Shown: positions 9,452 to 19,488 of the stretch, piece after piece
Layout: the number at the start of each line of letters is the position of its first letter
Position numbering within the stretch: the stretch's first letter is position 1
NCBI GenBank assembly: GCA_963729165.1
Contig: CAVSMM010000007.1
Coordinates: 1 to 64,000, forward strand
From: JACCZX01 sp963729165
GTDB taxonomy: Bacteria; Pseudomonadota; Gammaproteobacteria; Burkholderiales; Burkholderiaceae_F
Length of the DNA: 64,000 nucleotides
Direction of reading: 5' to 3'
Program-made: the position numbers and the translations under genes
Notes under the pieces: generated by a model
Database searches by the model: none
What the model was told of the DNA's origin: nothing
What the model saw: only the letters and a program-made list of their open reading frames with translations

Positions 9452-10745
9452 TTGCGCGTGCTCGTGTTGGGTGCCGGCGTTGTCGGGGTGACGTGTGCCT
9501 GGTTCCTGCGCCAGGCGGGACATGATGTAACGGTGATCGAACGTCAGGTCGGGCGCGGGGCGTGAGACGAGTTTCGCCAACGGCGGCCAGATCTCGGTCA
9601 GCCATGCCGAACCGTGGGCAAATCCGGGTGCTCCCCGCAAGGTCTTGCAATGGCTGGGCCGGGAGGACGCGCCGCTTCTGTTTCGTCCGCGCCTGAGTGC
9701 CGAGCAATGGGCTTGGGGCCTGGCTTTTCTTCGCGAATGCACGGCTGCACGTGCGGCGCACAACACGCGCAGGTTGGTCGCACTTGGGCTTCACAGCCGC
9801 AGCGTCTTGAAGCAGTTGCGTGCAGAAATTGCGCTGGAGTATCCGCACAGTGAGCGCGGCATCCTGCACTTCTATACCGAATGATGCCGATCTTGAACTC
9901 GCGCGAACGTCAGCGGCGCTGATGCGCTCACTGGGCTGTGATCGACGCTCGATCTCGCCGGACGAAGCGGTGGCACTGGAACCGGCGCTGGCATCCGTAC
10001 GTGACCGTATCGTCGGCGCCGACTACTGTGCAGAAGACGAGTCGGGCGATGCGCATGCTTATACGGTGCAGCTTGCTGAACGATGCCGGCAGCGCGGCGT
10101 GCGAGTTTCTATTCAATACGACGGTCATGCGCGTGCTGGTTGAAAGTGGACGTTGCGTTGGCGCCGAAATCGTGCGCAGCGATCAGAGAGCAACACGCGT
10201 CTGAACGCCGACGCGGTCGTCGCATGCCTGGGCGTGCAGACACGCGCGTTGCTGGCTCCGCTGGGAATTCGATTGCAGATCGTCGCGGCGAAAGGGTATT
10301 CGGCGACGTTCGATATCACCGATCTCGAGCGCGCACCGAGCGTGAGTCTGACCGATGATGAATACAAGATTGTGTTCTCTCGTTTCGACCGGCGTCTGCG
10401 CGTCGCCGGAACGGTCGAACTCGGCGGTGACGGGCTTGAACTGAACCCGGCCCGCTGTGATGCGCTGACACGGCGCACTGAAGTCCTGTTTCCCGGCGCA
10501 TGCGATTTTTCTCAGCCCGCTACTGGGCCGGGTTGCGGCCACTGACGCCTTCGAACGTTCCCTATCTCGGTGCGACACGCATCCCGGCGCTGTATCTGAA
10601 CACCGGTCACGGAACGCTCGGCTGGACGATGGCGGCCGGAAGCGGGGAGCTGATTGCGAGTCTGATCAGCGGTCGGCCAGCCGCGGTCGCGCTGCCAGCG
10701 GTCGATGGCATAAAAAAAGGCGCATCAAGCGCCTCTTTTTCTTAG
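9452..10745 (+). CDS. dadA: D-amino acid dehydrogenase DadA-like FAD oxidoreductase (multiple frameshifts)
   Basis: Membrane-associated flavoenzyme of the DAO family that oxidises D-amino acids to 2-oxo acids and passes electrons to the respiratory chain. TTG at 9452 follows GGGAG and gives MRVLVLGAGVVGVTCAWFLR (dinucleotide-binding GxGxxG). Later segments are ETSFANGGQISVSHAEPWAN (from about 9567), LHSRSVLKQLRAEIALEYP, AVALEPALASVRDRIVGADY and, near the end, GLRPLTPSNVPYLGATRI with NTGHGTLGWTMAAGSGELIA, all DadA landmarks. Breaks fall near 9563, 9885, 10140, 10200 and 10495. The apparent last codons run through the terminator at 10711-10740, so the true stop may be slightly earlier. Adjacent cytochrome c could be an electron partner, but that is inference. 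Confidence 0.85.
10711..10740. terminator. bidirectional intrinsic terminator between dadA and cytochrome c
   Basis: The stem AGGCGC (10718-10723), loop ATCAA and GCGCCT (10729-10734) is flanked by an A-run on the left (10712-10718) and a T-run on the right (10736-10740). It can therefore end transcription of the plus-strand dadA and of the convergent minus-strand cytochrome gene. Confidence 0.85.
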
Positions 10746-10759
10746 TTCGGTCGAATTGA

Positions 10760-11078
10760 CTACATCGACAGGACCCATTTGACCAGCGCCTGGGCTTCCT
10801 GCTCATTGACCTGCGGGTTTGCCGGCATCGGAATTTGACCCCATACGCCAACTCCACCTTCGCGAACCTTCTTTACCAGCGTGGCCTGCGCATTCTTGTC
10901 GGCCTTGTATTTGGCCGCAATGTCTTTGTACGCCGGGCCGACCAGCTTCTTGTCGGTGGCATGGCACGCCAGGCAGTTCTTCTGCTTCGCCAACTCGGCA
11001 CTGGCAAAGGCGGGTCGCTCCGATCGTCAGCATGCCGCACGCTCCAACCAGGGCGGCTACTGCAAATTTCTTATTCAT
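10760..11078 (-). CDS. class I cytochrome c (c551/c552 type, one frameshift)
   Basis: Small periplasmic monohaem electron carrier. The minus-strand start at 11078 gives MNKKFAVAALVGACGMLTIG, a signal peptide. A frameshift near 11015 is needed to join the mature part, which has the haem-binding CLACH motif (KQKNCLACHATDKKLVGPAY), then VREGGVGVWGQIPMPANPQV with the axial methionine, and the C-terminal helix EQEAQALVKWVLSM. Mature size of about 80 residues matches c551-type donors of oxidases and reductases. It is convergent with dadA, with a shared terminator in between. Confidence 0.92.
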
Positions 11079-11212
11079 CCGTAGCTCCGTACGTTGATGT
11101 TGCTGCCAAGTTTAACGGGAATGCCACCGACCGGTTGACCTCAAATACGCCTCGTACTACGCCTGATCAAGGCTATATTTACGATCGGTTACATCAGCAC
11201 CGGGTGGGCACT

Positions 11213-11455
11213 ATGTGGTTTATCTGGGTCGGCGTGGCGATGATCATCCTGAAGGTTCTGGACATCAGCGTTTTCTCTGAACTATCGTGGTGGTGGGTCG
11301 CGTTGCCGTTCGGTGTCGGCTTTCTATGGTTTGAGCTCGTCGAAAAGCGGCTTGGCATGGACAAGAAAAAAGCGTTCGACGAAATCGACAAGGCGAAGAA
11401 GGATCGGATCAAGAAGCGTCTCGAGATCGACAAAAGCCCACGGGCGCGCAGATAG
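11213..11455 (+). CDS. small Trp-rich membrane protein (TIGR04438-like)
   Basis: 80-residue protein starting at ATG 11213 (MWFIWVGVAMIILKVLDISV). It has two hydrophobic segments with many tryptophans (ELSWWWVALPFGVGFLWFEL), then a charged lysine-rich tail (MDKKKAFDEIDKAKKDRIKK). This layout matches the small Trp-rich protein family common in Burkholderiales; function unknown. Convergent with ilvD, whose stop lies 2 bases beyond. Confidence 0.8.
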   Translation: MWFIWVGVAMIILKVLDISVFSELSWWWVALPFGVGFLWFELVEKRLGMDKKKAFDEIDKAKKDRIKKRLEIDKSPRARR

Positions 11456-11457
11456 GA

Positions 11458-13149
11458 TCAGTCAAATAACTTTTCGTCGGTGATCGCGCCCTTGCTCGCG
11501 GTCGACGCCATCTTCGCAAACTTCGCCAGCACGCCCGTCGTGTAACGCGGCGTAGGTTGCTTCCACGCGGCGCGGCGCCGGTTCAGTTCTTCGTCGCCGA
11601 CGTTCAGCTGCAGCAGCAGCTTGTGCGCGTCGATCGTGATCGAGTCGTTTTCTTTGACCAACGCAAGGTTGCCTCCGACATACGCTTCAGGGCGCCACGT
11701 GGCCGACGACCATGCCCCAGGTGCCGCCTGAAAATCTGCCGTCGGTAATCAGTCCGACGCTCTCGCCCAAGCCTTTGCCGATCAGCGCCGAGGTTGGCGC
11801 CAGCATTTCGCGCATGCCCGGTCCGCCCTTCGGGCCCTCGTAGCGAATCACCATCACGTCGCCCGGCCTTGATGCGGTCGGTAAGGATCGCATCGAGCGC
11901 GGCTTCTTCGGAATCGAACACGCGCGCGGGGCCGGTAATCACCGGATTCTTTAGCCCCGTGATCTTCGCGACGCATCCTTCGGGGGCCAGGTTTCCTTTC
12001 AGCACCGCCAGATGCCCGTGCGCGTACATCGGATTTGAAAACGGGCGGATAACGTCCTGATCGCTGCGTGGCTCGGCCGGTACATCGGCCAGCATCTCGG
12101 CCATCGTCTTGCCGGTGATCGTGATGCAGTCGCCATGCAGCAAGCCATTTTCCAGCAATATCTTCAGCACTTGCGGGATGCCGCCGGCCTTGTGCAGGTC
12201 GGTCGCGACATAGCGACCCGACGGTTTCAGATCGGCGAGCACGGGTACTTTGCGACGCACCCGTTCGAAATCCTCGAGCGTCCACTCGACGCCGGCCGAG
12301 TGCGCGATTGCCAGGTAATGCAGCACTGCGTTCGTCGAGCCGCCGACCGCCATGATCAGCGACACCGCGTTTTCGATCGACTTGCGCGTGATGATCTGGC
12401 GCGGCAACAACTGATTCTTGATGGCGTCGACCAGCACGCGCGCACTTTCGGCGGTGTTGCTCGCTTTCTCGTCGTCCGGATTGGCCATCGTCGACGAGTA
12501 CATGCAGGCTCATGCCGAGTGCTTCGAACGCCGAGCTCATCGTGTTGGCGGTGTACATGCCGCCGCATGAGCCCGAACCCGGCACACAGCGACGCTCGAT
12601 TTCCTTGAAATCCTTTTCGCTCAGTCGGCCGGCCGTGAACTCGCCGACCGCTTCGAACGACGACACGATCGTCAGGTCTTTGCCGTTGTAACGGCCGGGC
12701 TTCACGGTGCCGCCGTAGACGTAAATCGCAGGAACGTTGCAGCGCGCGATCGCCATCAAGCCGCCCGGCATGTTCTTGTCGCAGCCGCCGATCACGAGCA
12801 CGCCGTCCATCCATTGCCCGAGCACGCACGTCTCGATCGAATCTGCGATCACTTCGCGCGACACCAGCGAATACTTCATGCCCTCGGTGCCCATGCTGAT
12901 CGCGTCCGATACCGTCGGCGTGCCGAACACCTGCGCGTTCGCTCCGCACTTCTTGATCTCGGCAATTGCCGCATCGGCCAGCTGCTGCAGTCCCGCGTTG
13001 CACGGCGTGATCGTCGAGTGCCCGTTGGCCACGCCGATCATCGGCTTGTCGAAGTCTTCGTCCTTGTAGCCCATCGCGTAATACATCGCGCGGTTGGCGG
13101 AGCGGGCGACGCCTTGGGTGACGTGCTTCGAGCGTTCGTTGTTCGGCAT
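11458..13149 (-). CDS. ilvD: dihydroxy-acid dehydratase (three frameshifts)
   Basis: Iron-sulfur dehydratase of valine, leucine and isoleucine biosynthesis (EC 4.2.1.9). From ATG 13149 the first 200 residues are clean: MPNNERSKHVTQGVARSANR, cysteine motifs TITPCNAG, GGCDKNMPGG and GSGSCGGMYTANTMSSAFEA, the expected cluster ligands. The remainder is read in other frames, with breaks near 12510, 11880 and 11680: VSLIMAVGGSTNAVLHYLAI, GLGESVGLITDGRFSGGTWG, and the C-terminus RYTTGVLAKFAKMASTASKG. The total span equals 564 codons, the normal length, so the indels compensate and the ancestral gene was intact. This favours sequencing error over decay. Confidence 0.95.
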
Positions 13150-13226
13150 GAGGGTTGATCGCGGTTGGATGAATCAAGCAGGGATGATCGGCAATAATAG
13201 GGCACGCATTCTTGCGCTGAGCTCCT

Positions 13227-14027
13227 GTGCCCTACGTCCACAACCTAGATCCAATCGCATTTCTCGATCGGCCCGCTCGCGATCCGCTGGTACGGCTTGA
13301 TGTACCTGATCGGATTCGTGCTCTTTCTCGTGCTGGGCAAGCTGCGCGCGCGCGAGCCGTGGCGCGACATGAGTCGCAGGACGTCGACGATCTGCTTTTC
13401 TACGGAATGATCGGCACGATCGTCGGCGGCCGCCTCGGGCACGTGTTGTTCTACGGACCGTTGTCGTATTACCTTGCGAATCCGCTCGAGATCTTCGCGG
13501 TGTGGAAGGGCGGCATGGCGTCGCACGGCGGAATCATCGGCGTGATTGTTGCGATGGCGCTGTTTGCGCGCGCGCGCCGCAAGTCGTTCCTGCGTGTCGC
13601 CGATTTCGTCGTGCCGCTGGTGCCACTGGGCCTCGGCGCAGGCCGCATCGGTAACTTCATCAACGGCGAGCTGTGGGGCCGTGTGGCTGATCCCTCGTTG
13701 CCGTGGGCGGTCGTGTTTCCGCAGGCCGGTGACGCGTTGGCACGGCATCCGTCGCAGATCTATCAGTTTCTGCTCGAAGGCGTCACGCTGTTTGCGATTC
13801 TTGTGGATCTATTCGCGCAAGCCGCGCTGCACCCGGCACGGTCGGCAGCTTGTTTCTTATTTTTTATGGGTTGTTGCGCATCGTCGGCGAAGTGTTTCGC
13901 GAGCCCGAAGCGCTGTACGGATACATGCCGCTCGGGATTGTCGGCCGGGCAATGGCTATCGGTGCCGATGATCGTAATCGGTGTCGTGTGCTTCGTGCTG
14001 CTGCGGCGTAACAAGGCCGCCGCCTGA
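13227..14027 (+). CDS. lgt: prolipoprotein diacylglyceryl transferase (frameshifted)
   Basis: Lgt is the inner-membrane enzyme that transfers diacylglycerol from phosphatidylglycerol to the lipobox cysteine of prolipoproteins; several predicted lipoproteins (LivJ, BamE, GGT) occur in this window. GTG at 13227 gives PYVHNLDPIAF. The conserved second helix (RWYGLMYLIGFVLFLVLGKL) lies in another frame at about 13285-13345. The main open part has DDLLFYGMIGTIVGGRLGHV, FAVWKGGMASHGGIIGVIVA and the Lgt signature GLGAGRIGNFINGELWGR. Breaks occur near 13270, 13370, 13830 and possibly 13950. The C-terminal helix (MIVIGVVCFVLLRRNK) closes at 14027, one base before the next gene. Confidence 0.92.
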   Translation: MPYVHNLDPIAFLDRPARDPLVRLDVPDRIRALSRAGQAARARAVARHESQDVDDLLFYGMIGTIVGGRLGHVLFYGPLSYYLANPLEIFAVWKGGMASHGGIIGVIVAMALFARARRKSFLRVADFVVPLVPLGLGAGRIGNFINGELWGRVADPSLPWAVVFPQAGDALARHPSQIYQFLLEGVTLFAILVDLFAQAALHPARSAACFLFFMGCCASSAKCFASPKRCTDTCRSGLSAGQWLSVPMIVIGVVCFVLLRRNKAAA

Positions 14028-14028
14028 C

Positions 14029-15299
14029 GTGTCAGAACGCACTGCACGGAAGTCGTCGATCGGGTGGGAGCTCGCCGAGTTTTTGCGCACCTGCCGGCGG
14101 CTGTTGTCGGCACGAGGTGAGGCGAATAGTGCAGCGCACGCCGCTGCCGCGCTTCAGCAATACCAGCATCTGTCGGAGCCGGCGCAGCTGAGATTCTTCG
14201 AGCACCTGGATCAGGACTTCGGATTGGACCCGGCGCAGGTGCTCGAAGCCGCTCAGCACTACGCAGCGACGCCGACGGTGCAGACACTGAAGACTCTCGA
14301 CTTCAGTTGCCGAGCCGCCGCGGCAGGAACTGCTGCGTCGATTGAACCGTGCGCCCGGCGGCACGGCCTTGATCGTGCAGATGCGCAGGCAATTGCTGCG
14401 CGCGCTGCCATTGCATCCGCAACTGGCCGCGGTCGAGGCCGATTTTTTCCACTTGCTGTCGTCCTGGTTCAATCCGGGATTTCTCGAAATGCAGCAGGTC
14501 GATTGGAATTCGCCCGCACAACTGCTCGAAAAAATCATTCAGCACGAAGCGGTGCACGCGATCGATGGCTGGGACGATTTGCGCCGGCGCTTGCAGCCCG
14601 ATCGCCGTTGCTTCGCGTTCTTTCATCCGCAGTTGCCCGGTGAGCCGCTGATCTTCGTCGAGATTGCGCTCGTGCCGGAAATGCCTGCCGCGATTGCGCC
14701 GTTGATCGAAAAAGCGGCGCAGCCGGTCGAACCGAAGCAATACAAGGTTGCAACGTTCTATTCGATCAGCAATTGCCAGCCGGGCCTGCGCGGCGTATCG
14801 CTCGGCAACTTCTTGATCAAGCGCGTTGCCGAGCGATTGCACGCCGAGTTTCCATCGATACGCACGTTTTGCACCCTGTCGCCGATCCCGGGCTTTGTGC
14901 GATGGCTGGACGAAGTCAAGCGTCGAGCAGCAGAGCTGAGACCGGTGCAGGCACAGTTGCAGGCCGCTCTCGACAAGCTGAGCTACGACGAGGAAGCGGC
15001 ACGGACCCACTGGCAGCATCGAGCAAGCGAGCGCGACGCGTTGCTCGCACTGGCATCGATCTATTTGCTGCTGGTGTCGCCGACCGCCCGGGGCGATCCG
15101 GTCGCGAAATTTCACCTCGGCAATGGCGCGCGGCTGCAGCGCATCAACTGGGCGGGCGATCTTGTCCAAGAACGGCATTCGCCAATCGCTCGGGATGATG
15201 GTCAACTATCTGTACGATCTTGCCAAAGTCGAGGAATACCACCAGCGATTTCTTGAAGGCAATGTCGTGCATGCGCAAGCGGTCGCTCGATTGGTATAA
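14029..15299 (+). CDS. malonyl-CoA decarboxylase (two frameshifts)
   Basis: Malonyl-CoA decarboxylase (EC 4.1.1.9, MatA/MLYCD family) converts malonyl-CoA to acetyl-CoA. GTG at 14029 gives VSERTARKSSIGWELAEFLR. The helical N-terminal domain includes LSEPAQLRFFEHLDQDFGLD. After a shift near 14310 the GNAT-like catalytic domain follows: WNSPAQLLEKIIQHEAVHAI, VATFYSISNCQPGLRGVSLG (contains the serine of the catalytic pair known from the human enzyme) and KFHLGNGARLQRINWAGD (contains the histidine). A second shift near 15160 leads to SLGMMVNYLYDLAKVEEYHQ and the stop at 15297. It leads a co-directional set with a Bug receptor, enoyl-CoA hydratase and a malonyl-CoA synthetase-like ligase. Confidence 0.92.
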
Positions 15300-15374
15300 G
15301 TCCTGTGTGACGTGCTGGCCGGCCCGCGCGAAGATGCGGTGCCCGTACAAGATTCAAACAGTCAAGGAGACAGC

Positions 15375-16341
15375 ATGAGAGTTTTTTTTGCCATCATGGT
15401 GGCGTTGCTTGCCGCGGCAACGTCGCCGGTTCACGCGCAGGCGTGGCCGAATAAGCCGATCACTCTGGTCGTGCCGTTTCCTCCGGGCGGAGGCACCGAT
15501 GCGTTTGCGCGCCCGTTGTCGGTGCAGTTGTCGAAGCAGCTCGGCAGGCCGGTGGTCATCGACAATCGTGGCGGCGCCGGCGGCACCGTCGGCGCATCGA
15601 TCGCGGCCAAGGCGGCGCCCGATGGCTACACGTTTTTCATCGGTGCGGTTCACCATGCGATCGCGCCCAGCTTCTATCCGAAGCTCGACTACAACATCGA
15701 AACCGATCTGGTGCCGCTGACGATCATCGCGAACCCGCCGCAGGTGATCGTCGTCAATCCCGACGCGTGTCAAAGCCGACAACTTCAAGGACTTTCTCGA
15801 TTTCGTTCGCAAGAATCCGGGCAAGTTGAACTACGCGTCGGCAGGCAACGGCACTTCGCATCATCTCGCCGGCGAGTTGTTCAAGATTCAAAGCAAGACG
15901 TTCATCATTCACATTCCGTACCGCGGCGCGGGTCCGGCGTTAAATGATCTGCTGGCCGGCAACGTCGACATGATGTTCGACGGCCTTGGTTCCTCGGCGC
16001 AGCACATTCGCTCGGGTCGCATCAAGCCGCTTGCGATCGCGTCACCTAAACGCTCGCCTGCATTTCCCAATCTGCCGACCAGCGCGGAAGTTGGAATGCC
16101 CGACTATGTCGTGTCAACGTGGTACGGCATCTGGGGTGTCAAAGGAACGCCGAAGGAAATCCTCGACCGCATGCACGCGGAAGTCGTGAAGGCGGTCTCG
16201 AGCCCGGAGCTGCGCGACATCTGGGCCAGCCAGGGATCGGAAACGACGACGATGACGCAGGATCAGTTTTCAAAGCTGCTGGCGAGCGACATCAAGCGCT
16301 GGGCGGACGTCACCAAGGCCTCCGGCGCAAAACTCGATTGA
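15375..16341 (+). CDS. Bug/TctC-family periplasmic solute receptor (one frameshift)
   Basis: Extracytoplasmic receptor of the tripartite tricarboxylate transporter family. ATG 15375 is preceded by AAGGAG. A signal peptide (MRVFFAIMVALLAAATSPVH, cleavage after AQA) leads to PNKPITLVVPFPPGGGTDAF, RPVVIDNRGGAGGTVGASIA and, after a frameshift near 15772, GKLNYASAGNGTSHHLAGEL, FIIHIPYRGAGPALNDLLAG and SGRIKPLAIASPKRSPAFPN, all conserved Bug motifs. It lies between malonyl-CoA decarboxylase and enoyl-CoA hydratase, 6 bases from the latter. A dicarboxylate such as malonate is a reasonable guess. No tctA/tctB membrane pair is adjacent. Confidence 0.92.
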
Positions 16342-16347
16342 CGCACG

Positions 16348-17133
16348 ATGGCGGGCAAGGTCGACATTTCGATCGACGGCGGCGTCGCCACCGTCACGCT
16401 CGACTCGCCGGGCAAGCTCAACGCGGTCAGCGTTGCGATGTGGCAGGGGCTCGCCCGCGTGTTTAACGAGATCGGCGATGCAGAGTCGCTGCGCGTCATC
16501 GTGATCCGCGGCGCCGGCGGCAACTTTGCCGCGGGCGCCGATATCGAGGAGTTCGATCGCGTGCGCCACGATCCATCGAGCGGGCGCCAGTATCACCTCG
16601 AAACCATCGGCAACGCGCTGTCTGCGATCGATCGTTGCCCGGTGCCGCTGATCGCGGCCATCGAGGGCGTGTGCGTCGGCGGCGGACTCGAGATCGCATC
16701 GTTGTGCGACATTCGACTCGCCGCCGATACGGCTCGCTTTGGTGTGCCGATCGGTCGTCTGGGATTTCCGTTGGCGCTGCCCGAGCTGGTGCCGTTGCTG
16801 CGTCTGGTCGGGCCGGCGGTCGCCGCCGAAATGCTGCTCGAAAGCCGCATCCTGTCGGCCGACGAAGCGGAAGTGCGCCGCCTCGTTACGCGCGTGGTGC
16901 CGGCGTGCTCATTCGAAACCGAACTGCAGCTCTGCATCGCGCATATTGCGGCCGGCTCGCCGCTGGCCGCGCGGCAGAACAAGGCCAACATTCGCCGCTT
17001 TCAGTCGCGCGGCCTCGATTACACGCAGCACGAACTCGACGAAAGCTTCGCGTTTCTCGATTCGCACGATTATCACGAGGGCGTGCGCGCGTTTCTCGCA
17101 AAACGCCGCCCAATTTTCTCGGCAAGTGAGTAG
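16348..17133 (+). CDS. enoyl-CoA hydratase/isomerase family protein
   Basis: Intact 261-residue crotonase-fold enzyme. Landmarks: TVTLDSPGKLNAVSVAMWQG, the first oxyanion-hole segment GGNFAAGADIEEFDRV, and the second VCVGGGLEIASLCDIRLAAD; then FGVPIGRLGFPLALPELVPL and a C-terminal trimerisation helix region. The usual catalytic glutamates are only partly identifiable: GLEIASLCD supplies the first, while the second position (RLGFPLALP) lacks a glutamate, so hydratase activity is uncertain and a different crotonase reaction is possible. It sits 6 bases after the Bug receptor and 3 bases before the ligase gene, evidently one operon. Confidence 0.9.
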   Translation: MAGKVDISIDGGVATVTLDSPGKLNAVSVAMWQGLARVFNEIGDAESLRVIVIRGAGGNFAAGADIEEFDRVRHDPSSGRQYHLETIGNALSAIDRCPVPLIAAIEGVCVGGGLEIASLCDIRLAADTARFGVPIGRLGFPLALPELVPLLRLVGPAVAAEMLLESRILSADEAEVRRLVTRVVPACSFETELQLCIAHIAAGSPLAARQNKANIRRFQSRGLDYTQHELDESFAFLDSHDYHEGVRAFLAKRRPIFSASE

Positions 17134-17136
17134 CAG

Positions 17137-18700
17137 ATGAGCTCGAACGCGAACCTGTACGCGGCGATCGAGCGCCGCTACCCGACCGATTTCGACAGCA
17201 GCTGCATCGAAACCCTCGACGGGTTGACGTACAGCTGGAGGGATCTTCACCTTGCCAGCGGCTGCATCGCGAAATGGCTGGCATCGCTGAAGCTGAAACC
17301 CGGCGACCGCGTCGCCGTGCAAGTCGAAAAATCGCCCGAATGCCTGATGCTGTATCTGGCGACGCTGCGCGCGGGCTTGGTGTACGTGCCGCTAAACACC
17401 GCCTACCAACGCGCCGAGCTCGATTATTTTCTGCGCGATGCCGAGCCGGCGGTCGTTGTCTGCACGCCAGCCAGATTGGCGGAAATCGAACCGATTGCGC
17501 GGGCGGCACATTGCCGTCACGTGATGACGCTCGGGAGAGCAACGCGATGGCACGTTGCTTGCCGCTGCTGCTCAGGTTCTCTTCGGACCACGAAACTGTG
17601 CAGCGCGCTGCCGACGATCTCGCCGCGATCCTGTACACGTCTGGCACCACAGGTCGCAGCAAGGGCGCGATGCTGTCGCATCGCAATCTCACCTCCAACG
17701 CGATCACGCTCGACCAATTCTGGGGGTTTAAGGCGGCGCGTGACGCCGGCACGCGCGACGTGCTGCTGCACGCGCTGCCGCTGTTTCACGTGCACGGATT
17801 GTTCGTCGCTTCGCACGCGGCGCTCTTTGGCGGCGCGAAGATGCTGATGCTGCCGAGGTTTGATGTCGCTCGCGTGCTGGAACGACTGCCGCGCGCGACC
17901 GTGATGATGGGCGTGCCGACGTTCTACACGCGGTTGCTGGGCGAGCCAGCTTTCGGTCGTCAACATTGCCGCTCGATGCGACTCTTCATTGCAGGCTCGG
18001 CGCCGCTGCTGGCGGAAACACATCAGCAATTCGAACAGCGCACCGGCCATCGAATCCTCGAGCGCTACGGCATGTCCGAGACCGTGATGCTGGTTTCCAA
18101 TCCGTACTTCGAAGCCGACGGTGAGCGCCTCGCCGGCACCGTCGGCGTGCCTCTGCCGGGCGTTGGCGTGCGCGTGGTCGACGAGGATGGCGCGCAGTGC
18201 AAGGTGGGCGAGATCGGCGCGGTTCAGGTTAGCGGGCCAAGCGTATTTGGCGGCTACTGGCGGCATGCCGGACAAGACGAAGGAAGAATTCACGGCGGAT
18301 GGCTGGTTTCGCACGGGTGACGTCGGTCACTTCGGCGGGAAAGATGCGCCGGATCGATATCTGACGCTGGTCGGCCGCTCGAAGGACCTGATCATTTCCG
18401 GCGGCTATAACGTGTATCCGAAAGAGATCGAGGGCTACATCGATGAGATGGACGATGTCGTCGAATCAGCAGTGGTCGGCGTCCCGCATGCGGACTTCGG
18501 CGAAGCCGTCGATTGCCGTCGTCGTTGCCAGCCGTGGCACCGCCCTCAGTGCGAATGCGATCGTCGATGCGTTGAAGCGTCGCATCGCCAACTACAAAGT
18601 ACCGAAGCGCGTCTTCGTCGTTGACGATCTGCCGCGCAACGCGATGGGCAAAGTGCAGAAAAACGTTTTGCGCGAGCGCTACAACGAATCGTTCAACGCG
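17137..18700 (+). CDS. AMP-forming acyl-CoA ligase, malonyl-CoA synthetase (MatB)-like (frameshifted)
   Basis: ANL-superfamily ligase that activates a carboxylate with ATP and CoA; context and sequence flavour suggest malonate. ATG 17137 gives MSSNANLYAAIERRYPTDFD; then LKLKPGDRVAVQVEKSPECL. After a break near 17550 come the AMP-binding P-loop AAILYTSGTTGRSKGAMLSH, LPLFHVHGLFVASHAALFGG, LERYGMSETVMLVSNPY and VGVPLPGVGVRVVDEDGAQC. Breaks near 18280 and 18510 separate the C-terminal domain: EFTADGWFRTGDVGHF, LIISGGYNVYPKEIEGYIDE, and VKVPKR-like YKVPKRVFVVDDLPRNAMGK with the catalytic lysine. The end is approximate because the frame runs on past YNESFNA without a stop. Confidence 0.88.
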
Positions 18701-19288
18701 TGCCATCCGCAGCGGGCTGCGGCGAACGTAAACCAAACGGCGGCCGCGCCATCGGGACGCTTTTGCGCGCCGCGCGGCGGCATCGCCAAGCACGGCCTCG
18801 ATGAATCCGGTCTTGCCGTTGGTGTAGGCGTCGCGGTCGAACGAGTAGCGCGCAGCGAGCCGGCGCTTGACTTCCGCGTATCGCGCTGCGAGCCACGCGT
18901 CGTCGCGCAAGCTGTTGCGAAACTTCATGTATCGCTTCCAGTACACGCCGTTTTTCTCGACCACGTGCACGTGGTGCGTCCGCACGCCGTTGACGACGCG
19001 CTTGAAGAACCGGCGGTCGGGTAGCGCGCGCTCGTACTCTGGGATGTACTGGTAGCCAAAAACGGCCAACCGTTTTGCCTGAGTTTCGAATGCTGCCAGC
19101 GACTCGACGCCGACCAGCATGTCGATGATCGGCTTGGCGGCGAGGCCGGGTACTGCGGTGCTGCCGATATGCTCGATAGCGGGTTTCAGCTCGCTGAGCG
19201 CAACGTGCAGTAACTGGGATTCGATCCGGAATCGGGCCGGCCACGCTGCGTCATGGGGGACGACGATGATCTCGTCGGTACTGCGCAT
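18693..19288 (-). CDS. GrpB family (UPF0157) nucleotidyltransferase-fold protein (C-terminal frameshift)
   Basis: Member of the GrpB/UPF0157 family, a nucleotidyltransferase-like fold of unknown substrate. ATG 19288 gives MRSTDEIIVVPHDAAWPARF; an upstream ATG at 19318 is also possible. Family landmarks are PAIEHIGSTAVPGLAAKPII (the GS and downstream acidic motif IDMLVGV), PDRRFFKRVVNGVRTHHVHV and FRNSLRDDAWLAARYAEVKR. The conserved end YTNGKTGFIEAVL is followed by a run-on; a shift near 18760 would end the gene at 18693. It converges on and slightly overlaps the ligase gene. Confidence 0.8.
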
Positions 19289-19488
19289 GCCGGTGGTCAA
19301 TAAGCCGGCCGGGATCATCGTGACGCTCCGCGTCAGTACAAAAGTGGTCGTGTTCGACATGTCCGCTCCTGGGTTGCCCCCGCAATGCAGGAATAAGCGA
19401 ACGTTAGAGCTTAGCAGAGCGCCGGCGCAGCCGACGGTTACGTGCCGCCGCCGCCGAATATTCACAAGCCGCGGGATAAGACCTGGAA

